Assembly: GCF_025751495.1 (NCBI RefSeq)
Contig: NZ_JAOWKZ010000005.1
Location: 355,276 to 419,275, forward strand
Source: Albidovulum litorale
GTDB lineage: Bacteria > Pseudomonadota > Alphaproteobacteria > Rhodobacterales > Rhodobacteraceae
Direction of reading: 5' to 3'
DNA: 64,000 nucleotides
Part shown: positions 9,177 through 18,253 of the stretch, in pieces
Position numbering within the stretch: the stretch's first letter is position 1
How the letters are laid out: every line of letters starts with the position of its first letter
Position numbers and translations under genes: made by a program
Notes under the pieces: model-generated
What the model was told of the DNA's origin: nothing
The model's input: the letters and a program-made list of their open reading frames with translations, nothing else
Databases searched by the model: none

Positions 9177-10115
9177 TCAGTTCAGCGCGTCTTGCACGGC
9201 GGCCATCGCGTCGCCGCCATCTTTCGTCGTCACCCCGTCAAGCCAGGGGCCGAGCACATCGGAATTGGCCGCCAGCCAGGCCTTGGCCGCATCTTCCGGC
9301 GCTTCGCCGTCGTTCAGGATCGCACCCATGATTTCGTTTTCCATGGCCAGCGTGAAGGTGAGGTTGGTCAGCAATTTGCCGGTGTTCGGGCATTCGCCGA
9401 CGTAACCCGCGCGGGTATTGGTGAAGACCTCGGCGCCGCCGTAGTTCGGGCCAAAGACATCGTCGCCGCCCGACAGGTAGGTCAGCTCGAAATTGGCGTT
9501 CATCGGATGCGGTTCCCAGCCGAGAAAGACGATCGGCTTGCCGTCGCTGTCTGCATTGCCGACCTGCGCCAGCATCCCCTGTTCGGAGCTTTCGATCACC
9601 TCGAAGCCCTCCAGCCCGAACTGGTTCGCCGCGATCATGTCGATGATCAGGCGGTTGCCGTCATTGCCCGGCTCGATCCCGTAGATCTTGCCTTCGAGCG
9701 CATCTTTCTGCGCGGCGATGTTGCCAAAATCGGTGATGCCGAGATCCGCGCCCGCCTTGTTGGTGGCAAGCGTGTATTTCGCGCCTTCCAGATTGCGTCC
9801 GATAGTCTCGACGGTGCCTGCTTCACGATAGGGGGCGATGTCGGCTTCCATCGTCGGCATCCAGTTGCCGAGGAAGACGTCGATATCTCCTTCGGCAAGG
9901 CCGGTATAGGTGACGGGCACCGAGAGCACCTTGACGTCGGTGTCGTATCCGAGCGCCTCGAGGATCGTCGTCGTGACTGCAGTCGTTGCGGTGATGTCGG
10001 TCCAGCCCACATCCGAGAAGGTCACAGTGTCGCAGCCGGCGGCGAAGGCCGGGGCGGCGGCGGTCAGCGCGGCCGTGGCTAGAAGCGTCGCCCGCAGGGT
10101 CTTGGTGAAGGTCAT
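9177..10115 (-). CDS. choX: Choline ABC transporter, periplasmic choline-binding protein
   Basis: The 312-residue secreted protein has a signal peptide (about residues 1-25, ending AAAPAFA). It belongs to the quaternary-amine-binding (OpuAC/ChoX) family. The family holds the trimethylammonium group in an aromatic box; tryptophans in the expected contexts are visible in DVGWTDIT, FLGNWMPT and LGWEPHPMN. It delivers choline to ChoWV. The start at 10115 has a GGGAGC ribosome-binding site, and a BetI-type palindrome lies 16 bases upstream of the start codon, so the operon is probably repressed by BetI. Confidence 0.94.
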   Translation of the reverse strand: MTFTKTLRATLLATAALTAAAPAFAAGCDTVTFSDVGWTDITATTAVTTTILEALGYDTDVKVLSVPVTYTGLAEGDIDVFLGNWMPTMEADIAPYREAGTVETIGRNLEGAKYTLATNKAGADLGITDFGNIAAQKDALEGKIYGIEPGNDGNRLIIDMIAANQFGLEGFEVIESSEQGMLAQVGNADSDGKPIVFLGWEPHPMNANFELTYLSGGDDVFGPNYGGAEVFTNTRAGYVGECPNTGKLLTNLTFTLAMENEIMGAILNDGEAPEDAAKAWLAANSDVLGPWLDGVTTKDGGDAMAAVQDALN

Positions 10116-10130
10116 TGGTTGCTCCCTGTT

Positions 10131-10153
10131 TTCTTGATTGACGAGTCAATAAA
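10131..10153. promoter_or_regulatory. BetI-type operator, choX-proximal copy
   Basis: This copy contains ATTGAC-GA-GTCAAT, a 6+6 palindrome with a two-base centre, within a 23-base sequence that is repeated exactly at 10277-10299. Its edge is 16 bases from the choX start codon, a position where a bound repressor would block choXWV transcription. Assignment to BetI rests on adjacency to betI and on similarity to known ATTGA..TCAAT-type BetI sites. Confidence 0.75.
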
Positions 10154-10276
10154 CTTTCAATTCACTGTTTCTGGCAAGGATTTTTTTCGCTCCCTGCCGA
10201 GAATCCAGCGTTTTGTGACCCTGAGCCTAGTTCAGAGACGGGGATTCTGAAAGAAACGACGTTCCTGGGTCGATTT

Positions 10277-10299
10277 TTCTTGATTGACGAGTCAATAAA
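10277..10299. promoter_or_regulatory. BetI-type operator, betI-proximal copy
   Basis: This is the second exact copy of the 23-base operator, in the same orientation, 40 bases before the betI start codon and 146 bases from the first copy. It probably mediates autorepression of betIBA, relieved by choline. Confidence 0.75.
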
Positions 10300-10338
10300 A
10301 GGTCGGATAGCGAGGGAATCGTTGGAAAGGGGCGAGTC

Positions 10339-10917
10339 ATGCCGAAAGTTGGGATGGAGCCGATTCGCAAGGCGGCATTGGTCAAGGCGACGATCACCGA
10401 GATCGGCCGCACCGGTTCGCTCGACGTGACGGTCAGCCAGATCGCGAAACGTGCTGGCATGTCCTCGGCCCTCGCGCATCACTATTTCGGATCGAAGGAA
10501 CAGATTTTCCTCGCCGCGATGCGCCATGTCCTGACGCTCTACGGGGCCGAGGTGCGCGGTGCGCTGGCCGCCGCCGATGATGAGCGGGGCCGGATCAACG
10601 GCATCATCCGGGCGAGCTTCACCACCTCGAATTTCCGGCGTGAGGTGATCGGAGCCTGGCTGAATTTCTACGTTCTGGCGCAGCAGCAGGAAGAGGCCGC
10701 GCGGCTTCTGCAGGTCTATCAGCGGCGGATGCAGTCGAACCTTGTCCATGCACTAAAGCCGCTGGTTGGCGACCGGGCGGGGGCGCTGGCAGGCGGCATC
10801 GGTGCGATGATCGACGGCGTCTATATCCGCGAGGCGTTGAAGCACGGCACACCCGACGGTGTAGCCGCCGCCGCCATCGTCACCGACTATCTCGACCGCG
10901 AACTGGAGGCCCGATGA
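10339..10917 (+). CDS. betI: Transcriptional repressor BetI (TetR family)
   Basis: The 192-residue TetR-type regulator has an N-terminal helix-turn-helix (about residues 28-60, with [18 protein letters not shown]) and the BetI-type C-terminus ([31 protein letters not shown]). BetI represses the choline-to-betaine genes and is released by choline. It heads betIBA; its stop overlaps the betB start (ATGA). Two identical palindromes in the divergent promoter region are the presumed binding sites. Confidence 0.95.
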   Translation: MPKVGMEPIRKAALVKATITEIGRTGSLDVTVSQIAKRAGMSSALAHHYFGSKEQIFLAAMRHVLTLYGAEVRGALAAADDERGRINGIIRASFTTSNFRREVIGAWLNFYVLAQQQEEAARLLQVYQRRMQSNLVHALKPLVGDRAGALAGGIGAMIDGVYIREALKHGTPDGVAAAAIVTDYLDRELEAR

Positions 10918-12368
10918 AGGCGCAACCGACAGCCAGCCATTTCGTCGATGGCGCCTATCTGGAAGACAAGTCCGGGGCGGCGATCGACGTCGTCTATCCG
11001 GCGACGGGCGAGGTGCTTGCTCGGGTGCACGAGGCGACGCCTGCGGTCATCGACCGGGCTTTGGCCTCGGCTGCGCGCGCTCAGAAGGACTGGGCGGCCC
11101 GCCCGCCGGTCGAACGCGCCCGCATCCTGCGCCGCGCCGCCGACATGATGCGCGAGCGGAACCGGGACCTGTCGGAGCTTGAGACACTCGATACCGGCAA
11201 GCCCCTGCAGGAAACGCTGGTGGCCGATGCGACGTCGGGGGCCGATGCGCTGGAATATTTCGCGGGTTTGGCGCCGACCGTTACTGGCGAAACGATCCCG
11301 CTTGGTCGCGATTTCGTCTATACGATCCGCGAGCCTCTGGGTGTTTGCGTCGGCATCGGTGCCTGGAATTATCCGACCCAGATCGCCTGCTGGAAAGGCG
11401 CGCCTGCCTTGGCGCTCGGCAATGCGATGGTCTTCAAGCCTTCTGAAGTTACGCCGCTATCTGCCTTGAAAGTTGCTGAAATTCTGGTTGAGGCCGGGTT
11501 GCCCTCCGGGCTCTATAACGTCGTTCAGGGGCGCGGCGCGGTTGGCGGCGCGCTGATCTCTGACCCGCGTGTGGCAAAGGTCTCGCTGACCGGATCCGTC
11601 GAAACCGGCAAGAAGGTCTATGCAACCGCCGCAGCAGGCATGCGTCATGTGACGATGGAACTGGGCGGTAAGTCGCCGCTTATCGTCTTCGACGACGCCG
11701 ATATCGAGGATGCGGTGGGCGGCGCGATGCTCGGGAACTTCTATTCCTCGGGTCAGGTCTGTTCGAACGGCACCCGTGTCTTTGTTCAGAAAAGGATCAA
11801 GGAGCAGTTCCTTGCCCGGCTGAAGGAGCGCACGCAGGCGATCCGTCTGGGCGATCCTCTGGATGAGGCGACGCAGATGGGGCCGCTGGTATCCGAGGCA
11901 CAGCTTGAGAAGGTGTTGTCCTATGTCCGGAAGGGTCAGGACGAGGGGGCGCGGCTGATCACCGGCGGCGGGCGCGGGCCGGTCAATTCCGGCTTCTATC
12001 TGGAACCGACGGTCTTCGCCGATGTCAGCGATGCGATGACCATCGCGCGGGAAGAGATATTTGGTCCGGTGATGGCGGTGCTGGATTTCGAAGATGAGGA
12101 AGAGGTTGTAACCCGCGCCAACGCAACGGAATTCGGCTTGTCAGCGGGCATCTTCACCCGTGATCTGACCCGTGCGCATCGGGTGATTGCCCGGCTTCAG
12201 GCCGGGTCCTGCTGGATCAACGCCTATAACCTCGCGCCGGTCGAGGCGCCCTTTGGCGGGGTGAAGCTGTCAGGCGTCGGGCGCGAGAATTCGAAACAGG
12301 CGATCGAGCACTACAGTCAGGTGAAGTCGATCTATGTCGGCATGGGCGCGGTCGAGGCGCCCTACTGA
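10914..12368 (+). CDS. betB: Betaine-aldehyde dehydrogenase
   Basis: The 484-residue aldehyde dehydrogenase has the catalytic glutamate in [16 protein letters not shown] and the catalytic cysteine in [15 protein letters not shown]. It oxidises betaine aldehyde to glycine betaine with NAD(P)+, the second step after BetA. Length and end ([13 protein letters not shown]) match BetB. It is coupled to betI by a 4-base overlap and followed by betA. Confidence 0.95.
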   Translation: MKAQPTASHFVDGAYLEDKSGAAIDVVYPATGEVLARVHEATPAVIDRALASAARAQKDWAARPPVERARILRRAADMMRERNRDLSELETLDTGKPLQETLVADATSGADALEYFAGLAPTVTGETIPLGRDFVYTIREPLGVCVGIGAWNYPTQIACWKGAPALALGNAMVFKPSEVTPLSALKVAEILVEAGLPSGLYNVVQGRGAVGGALISDPRVAKVSLTGSVETGKKVYATAAAGMRHVTMELGGKSPLIVFDDADIEDAVGGAMLGNFYSSGQVCSNGTRVFVQKRIKEQFLARLKERTQAIRLGDPLDEATQMGPLVSEAQLEKVLSYVRKGQDEGARLITGGGRGPVNSGFYLEPTVFADVSDAMTIAREEIFGPVMAVLDFEDEEEVVTRANATEFGLSAGIFTRDLTRAHRVIARLQAGSCWINAYNLAPVEAPFGGVKLSGVGRENSKQAIEHYSQVKSIYVGMGAVEAPY

Positions 12369-12440
12369 GAGGTCAGGCGGCGAGGTCTGGAACCAAAAGA
12401 AATGCGGGTGACGGTGTTCACCCGGGATGAAGTGGAGACG

Positions 12441-14099
12441 ATGATGGAAGCCGATTATGTCGTTGTAGGTGCCGGGTCCGGTGGCTGCGCCATGGCCTAT
12501 CGGCTGGCCGAGGCCGGGAAATCCGTGATCGTCATCGAACATGGCGGCACCGATGCCGGGCCCTTCATCCAGATGCCGGGGGCGCTCTCCTATCCGATGA
12601 ACATGTCGCTCTATGACTGGGGGTTCCGGTCCGAGCCCGAGCCGAATCTGAACAACCGGCAACTGGCCACGCCGCGCGGGAAGGTGATCGGCGGTTCCTC
12701 CTCGATCAACGGCATGGTCTTCGTGCGCGGTCACGCCAAGGATTTCGACCACTGGGCCGAGGCGGGGGCCTCGGGCTGGTCCTATGCCGATGTCCTGCCC
12801 TATTACCGGCGGATGGAGACCTGGCATGGCGGCAATGGCGCGGCCAGTGAGTTCCGGGGCAATTCCGGCCCCCTCCATGTCTCGCGCGGGCCACGCAAGA
12901 ACCCACTTTTTCATGCCTTTGTCGAAGCCGGGCGGCAGGCGGGTTACGAGGTTACCGAGGATTATAACGGCGAGAAGCAGGAAGGCTTTGGCCCCTTTGA
13001 AGCGACGATTCACAAGGGCCAGCGCTGGTCGGCGGCAAATGCTTATCTGAAGCCCGCGCTTAAGCGCGAGAACTGCACTCTGGTTCGGGCTTTTGCCCGC
13101 AAGGTGGTGATCCGCGAGGGCAGGGCGGTCGGCGTCGAGGTCGAGCGGTCCGGCCGGGTCGAGGTGATCACGGCCCGCGCCGAGGTGGTGCTTGCGGCGT
13201 CCTCGATCAATACGCCGAAGCTTCTGATGCTGTCCGGTATTGGACCCGCCGCGCACCTGGCGGAACACGGGATCGGGGTTCTTGCGGACCGCAAGGGGGT
13301 GGGTGCGAACCTGCAGGATCACCTTGAAATCTATATGCAATTTGCCTCAAAACAGCCGATCACGCTTTATAAATACTGGAACCTCTGGGGTAAGGCCTTT
13401 GTCGGCGCGCAGTGGCTTTTTACCCGCACCGGTCTCGGTGCCTCGAACCAGTTTGAAAGCTGCGCCTTCATCCGGTCGGACAAGGGGGTCGACTACCCCG
13501 ATATCCAGTACCATTTCCTGCCGATCGCGGTGCGCTATGACGGCAAGGCGGCAGCCGAGGGTCATGGCTTTCAGGCCCATACCGGGCCAATGCGGTCGAA
13601 ATCGCGCGGCGCCGTGACGCTTCGTTCCGCCGATCCGCGCGAAGCGCCGGTGATCCGCTTCAACTACATGTCCCATCCCGACGATTGGGAAGAGTTCCGC
13701 AAATGCGTACGCCTGACGCGCGAGATCTTCGCGCAGGAGGCGTTTGAGCCTTTCGTCAAGCATGAGATTCAGCCCGGTCAAGGCGTTGAAAGCGATGAAA
13801 AAATCGACGCCTTCATCCGCGAGCACGCCGAAAGCGCCTATCACCCCTGCGGCACGGCGAAGATGGGGCGGCGTGACGATCCAATGGCGGTGGTCGATCC
13901 GGAGTGCCGGGTGATCGGGATCGAGGGGCTGCGCGTCGCCGACAGCTCGATCTTCCCGCGCATCACCAACGGCAACCTCAACGCGCCCTCGATCATGGTG
14001 GGCGAGAAGGCCGCCGATCACGTGCTGGGCAGGGGCATGCTCGCCCCCGCCAATTCCGAGCCGTGGAATTCGCCGCGCTGGAAAACCGCGCAGCGTTGA
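12441..14099 (+). CDS. betA: Choline dehydrogenase (GMC flavoprotein)
   Basis: The 552-residue GMC oxidoreductase has an N-terminal FAD-binding motif ([20 protein letters not shown]), GMC signature 1 ([19 protein letters not shown]), signature 2 ([17 protein letters not shown]) and a C-terminal catalytic histidine region ([10 protein letters not shown]). It oxidises choline to betaine aldehyde and passes electrons to the respiratory chain. The frame is open from an ATG at 12402, but family members begin [11 protein letters not shown], so 12441 or 12444 is more likely. No choline sulfatase gene (betC) lies in the operon. Confidence 0.95.
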   Translation: MMEADYVVVGAGSGGCAMAYRLAEAGKSVIVIEHGGTDAGPFIQMPGALSYPMNMSLYDWGFRSEPEPNLNNRQLATPRGKVIGGSSSINGMVFVRGHAKDFDHWAEAGASGWSYADVLPYYRRMETWHGGNGAASEFRGNSGPLHVSRGPRKNPLFHAFVEAGRQAGYEVTEDYNGEKQEGFGPFEATIHKGQRWSAANAYLKPALKRENCTLVRAFARKVVIREGRAVGVEVERSGRVEVITARAEVVLAASSINTPKLLMLSGIGPAAHLAEHGIGVLADRKGVGANLQDHLEIYMQFASKQPITLYKYWNLWGKAFVGAQWLFTRTGLGASNQFESCAFIRSDKGVDYPDIQYHFLPIAVRYDGKAAAEGHGFQAHTGPMRSKSRGAVTLRSADPREAPVIRFNYMSHPDDWEEFRKCVRLTREIFAQEAFEPFVKHEIQPGQGVESDEKIDAFIREHAESAYHPCGTAKMGRRDDPMAVVDPECRVIGIEGLRVADSSIFPRITNGNLNAPSIMVGEKAADHVLGRGMLAPANSEPWNSPRWKTAQR

Positions 14100-14254
14100 G
14101 CGCTGGCCCGCGTCCGATTGCCGTCTGGTATCCGTCCAGCATCCGTCCCGACAGATGTCGGGCGCGGGATGGCGCCTGCGCGAAACCTGGCCACCGGGTC
14201 CGCGCCCCGGATTGCGCCTGCCACCCGTTCGGGTACCATCGGTGAAAAGAGCAA

Positions 14255-15403
14255 ATGGCAGGCAGGATCATGGATATCAGCAGACGGCATTTCACATTCT
14301 CTCTCACCGCCTTCGGGCTTGCCGCCTGCACCAGCACGGCCCCCATCGCCTCGCGCAACACCGGGGGACTGGCGGCTGATCTGCGCCCCGTGGCCAATTC
14401 CGGCTATGACGCCTGGGTCGCGGGGTTCCGGGCGCGGGCCGGGGGCTACGGCATATCCGACGCGACCTTCGCCGCGGGATTTCGCAATGCGGGGTTCCTG
14501 CCCGGCGTGATCGAGCGCGACCGTAACCAGACGGAGTTCACGCGCACGCTGGAGGACTATCTTTCCATCGCGGTTTCGGACGAGCGGGTGGCGAAGGGCC
14601 GGGCGGCCTATGCCCGTCACGGGGCCACGCTGTCGGCGCTGGAGGCGCGTTACGGTGTCGATGCCCATATCATCACGGCAATCTGGGGGCTGGAGAGTTT
14701 CTACGGCGAGAGGCGCGGCGATGTGCCGGTGATCTCGGCCCTTTCGACGCTCGCCTATGACGGGCGGCGGGGTGCGTTCTTCGAAAGCCAGCTCGTCGCG
14801 GCGCTGAAGATCCTGCAGAACGGCGACATCACGACCGAGCGGATGACCGGAAGCTGGGCGGGTGCGATGGGGCATACCCAATTCATCCCGACTTCGTATC
14901 TCGCCTATGCGGTCGACTACACCGGTGACGGGCGGCGCGATATCTGGTCCGAGGACCCGAGTGATGCGCTCGCCTCCACTGCCGCCTATCTGTCGCGGAG
15001 CGGCTGGCAGCGCGGCGTCCGCTGGGGCGCCGAGGCGGGCGAGGGCGCTGCGGGCAACGTGATCCAGCCACAGCCGGGCGGCCCGCGTTTTGCCGTGACC
15101 GGGAATTTCACGGCGATCAAGCGCTACAACAATTCCGATGCCTATGCGATCGGGGTGGGGCATCTGGCCGACCGGATCGGCGGAGCGGGACCCTTGCGTG
15201 GCACGTTCCCGCCCGATGCCTATGGCATGAGCAAGGCCGACCGCATCGCTTTGCAGCGCGGCCTGACCGCGCGAGGCTTTGATACCGGCGGCACCGATGG
15301 CGTGATCGGGCCGAAGACCCGCGAGGCAATCAGCGCTTATCAGGCCTCCCGTGGCCTTGCGGTGACGGGTGAGCCATCGCTTACGCTGCTGCGGGCGCTT
15401 TAG
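14255..15403 (+). CDS. MltB-type lytic murein transglycosylase lipoprotein
   Basis: The 382-residue envelope enzyme starts with a twin-arginine-like RRHFTF followed by a lipobox (LAAC, about residue 26), suggesting lipidation. The transglycosylase domain (about 50-300) has the likely catalytic glutamate in IWGLESFYGERRGDVP and the MltB-like GAMGHTQFIPTSYLAYAVD. A peptidoglycan-binding repeat follows (IALQRGLTARGFDTGGTDGV, about 325-380). It would cleave murein to 1,6-anhydro products. ATG 14270 (MDISRRHF) is an alternative start. It stands alone between betA and the convergent pabC. Confidence 0.9.
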   Translation: MAGRIMDISRRHFTFSLTAFGLAACTSTAPIASRNTGGLAADLRPVANSGYDAWVAGFRARAGGYGISDATFAAGFRNAGFLPGVIERDRNQTEFTRTLEDYLSIAVSDERVAKGRAAYARHGATLSALEARYGVDAHIITAIWGLESFYGERRGDVPVISALSTLAYDGRRGAFFESQLVAALKILQNGDITTERMTGSWAGAMGHTQFIPTSYLAYAVDYTGDGRRDIWSEDPSDALASTAAYLSRSGWQRGVRWGAEAGEGAAGNVIQPQPGGPRFAVTGNFTAIKRYNNSDAYAIGVGHLADRIGGAGPLRGTFPPDAYGMSKADRIALQRGLTARGFDTGGTDGVIGPKTREAISAYQASRGLAVTGEPSLTLLRAL

Positions 15404-15426
15404 GAGACGTTGACACCTTGTTTCGT

Positions 15427-15470
15427 CCCGCCTTCGGCGGGCCGACCCGCCGGGAGGGCGCTGCCCTCCC
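15427..15470. terminator. Paired hairpins between convergent genes
   Basis: Two stems follow each other: CCCGCC TTC GGCGGG (15427-15441) and GGGAGGGC GCT GCCCTCCC (15452-15470). They lie between convergent mltB-like and pabC genes and could stop transcription from both sides. The sequence that follows (CGGAGTATTTGCAAACAGAA, around 15480-15499) resembles a tail seen after such hairpins in related genomes; that comparison is from memory. Confidence 0.55.
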
Positions 15471-15511
15471 GGACCCTCCCGGAGTATTTGCAAACAGAAG
15501 AAATCAGTGGA

Positions 15512-16147
15512 TCAGGCTGTGGGCACCAACCGGGCGGGGATGAGACCGCGCAGGGCGTTGCCCATGAACAGGCGGCGCGCACGGGGCAGGTCCTTGGCGC
15601 GGACCACCTTTTCGCGGACGCGGCCCTCATGGATCAATTCAGCGCGGAGGATGCCCGGGAGGCAGCCGGAGGTGAGCGGCGGCGTCACAAGGCCGTTGCC
15701 GAAATCGGCAAAGAGATTGGTGATCGTGCCTTCGGCCGCCTCGCCGCGCGTGTTGAGGAACAGCGCCTCGTCGATTCCGGTGGGCAAGGTGGCCCGGGTC
15801 TGGTCATAGAGCGCGCGTTCGGTCGTCTTGTGTGCAAGGAGGGGCGCGTCGGGGTTGAGCTTTTCGCTGGCAAGGATCACCCGCCATTCAGGCGGGTTCG
15901 GGGTCAGCAGGCTTGTCGTAACCTCGGCATCACCCGCCCGACCGATGGTCAGCCGCACACGGAGCGGCCTTGTGCCGGTCACGGTCGCGAGCGCCGTGTC
16001 GATGGCGGTCTGGTCCCAGGTAAAGCCCAGCGCGGCAGCAGAGGCACGGGCGCGGGCCAGATGGGCGTTCAGCCAGGAAAAGCAGTCGCCATCCCAGCCG
16101 AAGGTTTCGATCAGTCTTGTATCAGCTCGGCAAATCGGGCTTTCCAC
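15512..16147 (-). CDS. pabC: Aminotransferase class IV protein, probable aminodeoxychorismate lyase
   Basis: The 211-residue PLP-fold protein has the class IV lysine in LLAHKTTERALYDQ and the cofactor/substrate region NTRGEAAEGTITNLFAD. It is short for the family, as are pabC products fused or paired with PabB in related bacteria. Next to pabB it most likely releases pyruvate from aminodeoxychorismate to give 4-aminobenzoate for folate. The GTG start lies inside pabB (37-base overlap), so the pair is translationally coupled. Confidence 0.82.
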   Translation of the reverse strand: MESPICRADTRLIETFGWDGDCFSWLNAHLARARASAAALGFTWDQTAIDTALATVTGTRPLRVRLTIGRAGDAEVTTSLLTPNPPEWRVILASEKLNPDAPLLAHKTTERALYDQTRATLPTGIDEALFLNTRGEAAEGTITNLFADFGNGLVTPPLTSGCLPGILRAELIHEGRVREKVVRAKDLPRARRLFMGNALRGLIPARLVPTA

Positions 16148-17244
16148 AGCGCCTCCTCATATTCGCCCGCCGCAGTGGAATCGGCTACGATGCCCCCGCC
16201 CACACCGAACTCCACTTCCGTCTCGCCGTAAAGTGTCAAGGTGCGGATTGAGACATTGAAACTGGATGCGCCATCCGGCCCCATCCAGCCGATCGCGCCG
16301 CAATAGGCGCCGCGGGGACCGGATTCGAGTTCGCGGATGATCTCCATCGCGCGGATCTTCGGTGCGCCGGTGATCGAGCCGCAGGGAAAGAGCGCACGAA
16401 AGAGCGCCGAGGGTTCGGTGCCGGGCTGTAGCTGTCCGGTCACGCGACTGACCATCTGATGCACGGTGGCATAGCTTTCGATGGCGTAAAGTTCGGGCAC
16501 CCTGACCGAACCGATTTCGCAGATGCGCGATATATCGTTGCGCAAAAGATCAACGATCATAAGGTTTTCGGCGCGGTTCTTAAGGCTTTGCTGAAGCTCC
16601 ATCTTTAGCGCCGCATCATGGGCAGGGTTGGAGGCGCGGGGTGCGGTGCCCTTCATTGGCCGGGTCTCGATCCGGCCCCGGGCATCGGTCGCGAAGAAAA
16701 GCTCGGGTGAGCGCGAGACGAGGACTGGCAGATCGTCGAGTGCCACGAAGGCGCCGTGGCGGACCGGCTGCCGCGCTGCAAGTGCGCCGTATAGTCCAAG
16801 TGCGCTGCCGGACCGCGTGGCCCACATCTGCATCGTCAGGTTCGCCTGATAGATATCCCCGGCGCCGATGTAGTCATGGATGCGCGCCAGCGCTGCGCCG
16901 TGATCTGCGGCGCTCCAGACCGGCTCGGGGCGGCTGAGGCGCGCCGCACCGGCTTCGGCGGCGGCCTCTGCAAGTGCGCCACCAGCGTTTTTGGGCGCGT
17001 CGTAGATGCCAAAGGCCAGAAGCGGTACGCGGCGCCCCTCAGGCATTAGGGCCTCAAGGCGTGGTTCGAGCGCATAGCCAAGCTCATAGGATGCGAAACC
17101 TGCGATCCAAAGCCCGTCGGCTTGCGCCTTGTCGAGGGCGGCAAGCGCGGGTGCGACCTCCTCCGGCCCGTCAGCACGGATCAGCCGCCGGGGGCGGTCG
17201 AAGAGCGCAGGCGCGCCGTCCGGGCCATGTTCGAGCAGGATCAT
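16111..17244 (-). CDS. pabB: Aminodeoxychorismate synthase component I
   Basis: This is a chorismate-utilising enzyme of the PabB/TrpE family. It has SPELFFATDARGRIETRPMK, the ENLMIVDLLRNDISRI block, and the active-site region LFPCGSITGAPKIRAMEII. With a glutaminase partner it aminates chorismate. The start is uncertain: MILLEHGPDG at 17244 fits the family, and MKSDGNALAL at 17328 is possible. The neighbour pabC supplies the next enzyme. No glutaminase gene (pabA) is in the window. Confidence 0.88.
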   Translation of the reverse strand: MILLEHGPDGAPALFDRPRRLIRADGPEEVAPALAALDKAQADGLWIAGFASYELGYALEPRLEALMPEGRRVPLLAFGIYDAPKNAGGALAEAAAEAGAARLSRPEPVWSAADHGAALARIHDYIGAGDIYQANLTMQMWATRSGSALGLYGALAARQPVRHGAFVALDDLPVLVSRSPELFFATDARGRIETRPMKGTAPRASNPAHDAALKMELQQSLKNRAENLMIVDLLRNDISRICEIGSVRVPELYAIESYATVHQMVSRVTGQLQPGTEPSALFRALFPCGSITGAPKIRAMEIIRELESGPRGAYCGAIGWMGPDGASSFNVSIRTLTLYGETEVEFGVGGGIVADSTAAGEYEEALWKARFAELIQD

Positions 17245-17424
17245 ACGGGTCGTCACCGCCTTGGGAATCGCGCGGCGAACTTGGGCGCTTGGGCCCGCGA
17301 GCGCAAGCGCGTTGCCGTCGCTTTTCATGTCATTCGCGTCGACAGGGGATGCCGGTTTGACCGAGGTCAAGGTTTGCGGTGCAGCGACCTTCCATAAATC
17401 GGGGGAACGTCAATATGGAGCGCG

Positions 17425-17667
17425 ATGATGTCGAATACCCCGCATGAACTGCATGAAGAGTTTCCCGCCGAAGCCGACAAGATCCACGAGCTGAAGGTCT
17501 CGAACGCGCATTTCGCCCGGCTGGCCGAGGAATACCATGCGGTCAATCGCGATGTGCACCGTGCCGAGACCGGGGTCGAGCCGGTTGCCGACATGGTTGA
17601 AACCGAGATGCGAAAGAAACGTGCCCATTTGAAGGATGAGATCGCGCGGATGCTGGCGGCGGTCTGA
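17425..17667 (+). CDS. YdcH family protein (DUF465)
   Basis: The 80-residue, highly charged, helical protein has the family core (HELKVSNAHFARLAEEYHAVN, RAETGVEP, KKRAHLKDEIARML). YdcH proteins are small, probably coiled-coil, and of unknown role. The ATG at 17425 follows a GGAG site. The gene is divergent from pabB and is followed by two perfect palindromes. Confidence 0.88.
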   Translation: MMSNTPHELHEEFPAEADKIHELKVSNAHFARLAEEYHAVNRDVHRAETGVEPVADMVETEMRKKRAHLKDEIARMLAAV

Positions 17668-17700
17668 CAACGGGGCACCGGATAATCAGGGCGGGGCGCG

Positions 17701-17762
17701 AAAAAGTTTTGGTCAAAACTTTTTACGCCTGCCGGAAGGATTTTGGTTCAAAATCCTTCCGG
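17701..17762. repeat. Two adjacent perfect palindromes
   Basis: Stem 1 is AAAAAGTTTT / AAAACTTTTT with loop GGTC (17701-17724). Stem 2 is a 14-base arm CCGGAAGGATTTTG / CAAAATCCTTCCGG with loop GTT (17732-17762). They fill the gap between convergent ydcH and coxG and probably work as a bidirectional terminator. The two share a related TTTTGGT..AAAA core. Confidence 0.7.
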
Positions 17763-17784
17763 TCCCACGTTTTGGGGCAAGGGC

Positions 17785-18234
17785 CTATTCCGTCGGCGGT
17801 TCCACCGCTTCCTGAAAGCGGGTGAAGAACTGGTCGGCCATCTTGCGGGCAAACCCGTCGATCAGGCGGGCGCCAAGCTGGGCGATCTTGCCGCCGACCC
17901 GGGCCTCGACCTCATAGACGAGATCGGTGCCCCCTTCGGCATCCGCCAGCCGCACTTTCGCCGCGCCCTTGGCAAAGCCCGCGACCCCGCCCGAGCCTTC
18001 GCCGGTGATCGTGTAGCTTTGGCCCGCAACGATGTCCGACAGCGTGACGCTGCCCTTGAAGGTCGCCTTAACCGGGCCGACCTTCTGCACGACGGTTGCG
18101 CTGAACCCCTCTTCTGGTGAGCCGGTCAGTTCGGTGCAGCCGGGAATGGCAGCTTTCAGTGTTTCGGCATCGTTGAGCCGCGCCCAGACCGTGGCGCGGG
18201 GGGCGGCGATGATGCGGTTGCCGGTCAGGTCCAT
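17785..18234 (-). CDS. CoxG/SRPBCC family protein (carbon monoxide dehydrogenase subunit G-like)
   Basis: The 149-residue protein has the CoxG pattern: MDLTGNRIIAAPRATVWARL, LKAAIPGCTELTGSPEEGF, GSGGVAGFAKGAAKVRLAD and YEVEARVGGKIAQLGARLID. CoxG proteins are START-like and sit near molybdenum hydroxylases, whose maturation or membrane attachment they aid. No coxSML genes are in the window, so this copy is an orphan and the CO dehydrogenase link is only by family. Confidence 0.85.
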   Translation of the reverse strand: MDLTGNRIIAAPRATVWARLNDAETLKAAIPGCTELTGSPEEGFSATVVQKVGPVKATFKGSVTLSDIVAGQSYTITGEGSGGVAGFAKGAAKVRLADAEGGTDLVYEVEARVGGKIAQLGARLIDGFARKMADQFFTRFQEAVEPPTE

Positions 18235-18253
18235 TTACTGCGTCCTTTGCGTT

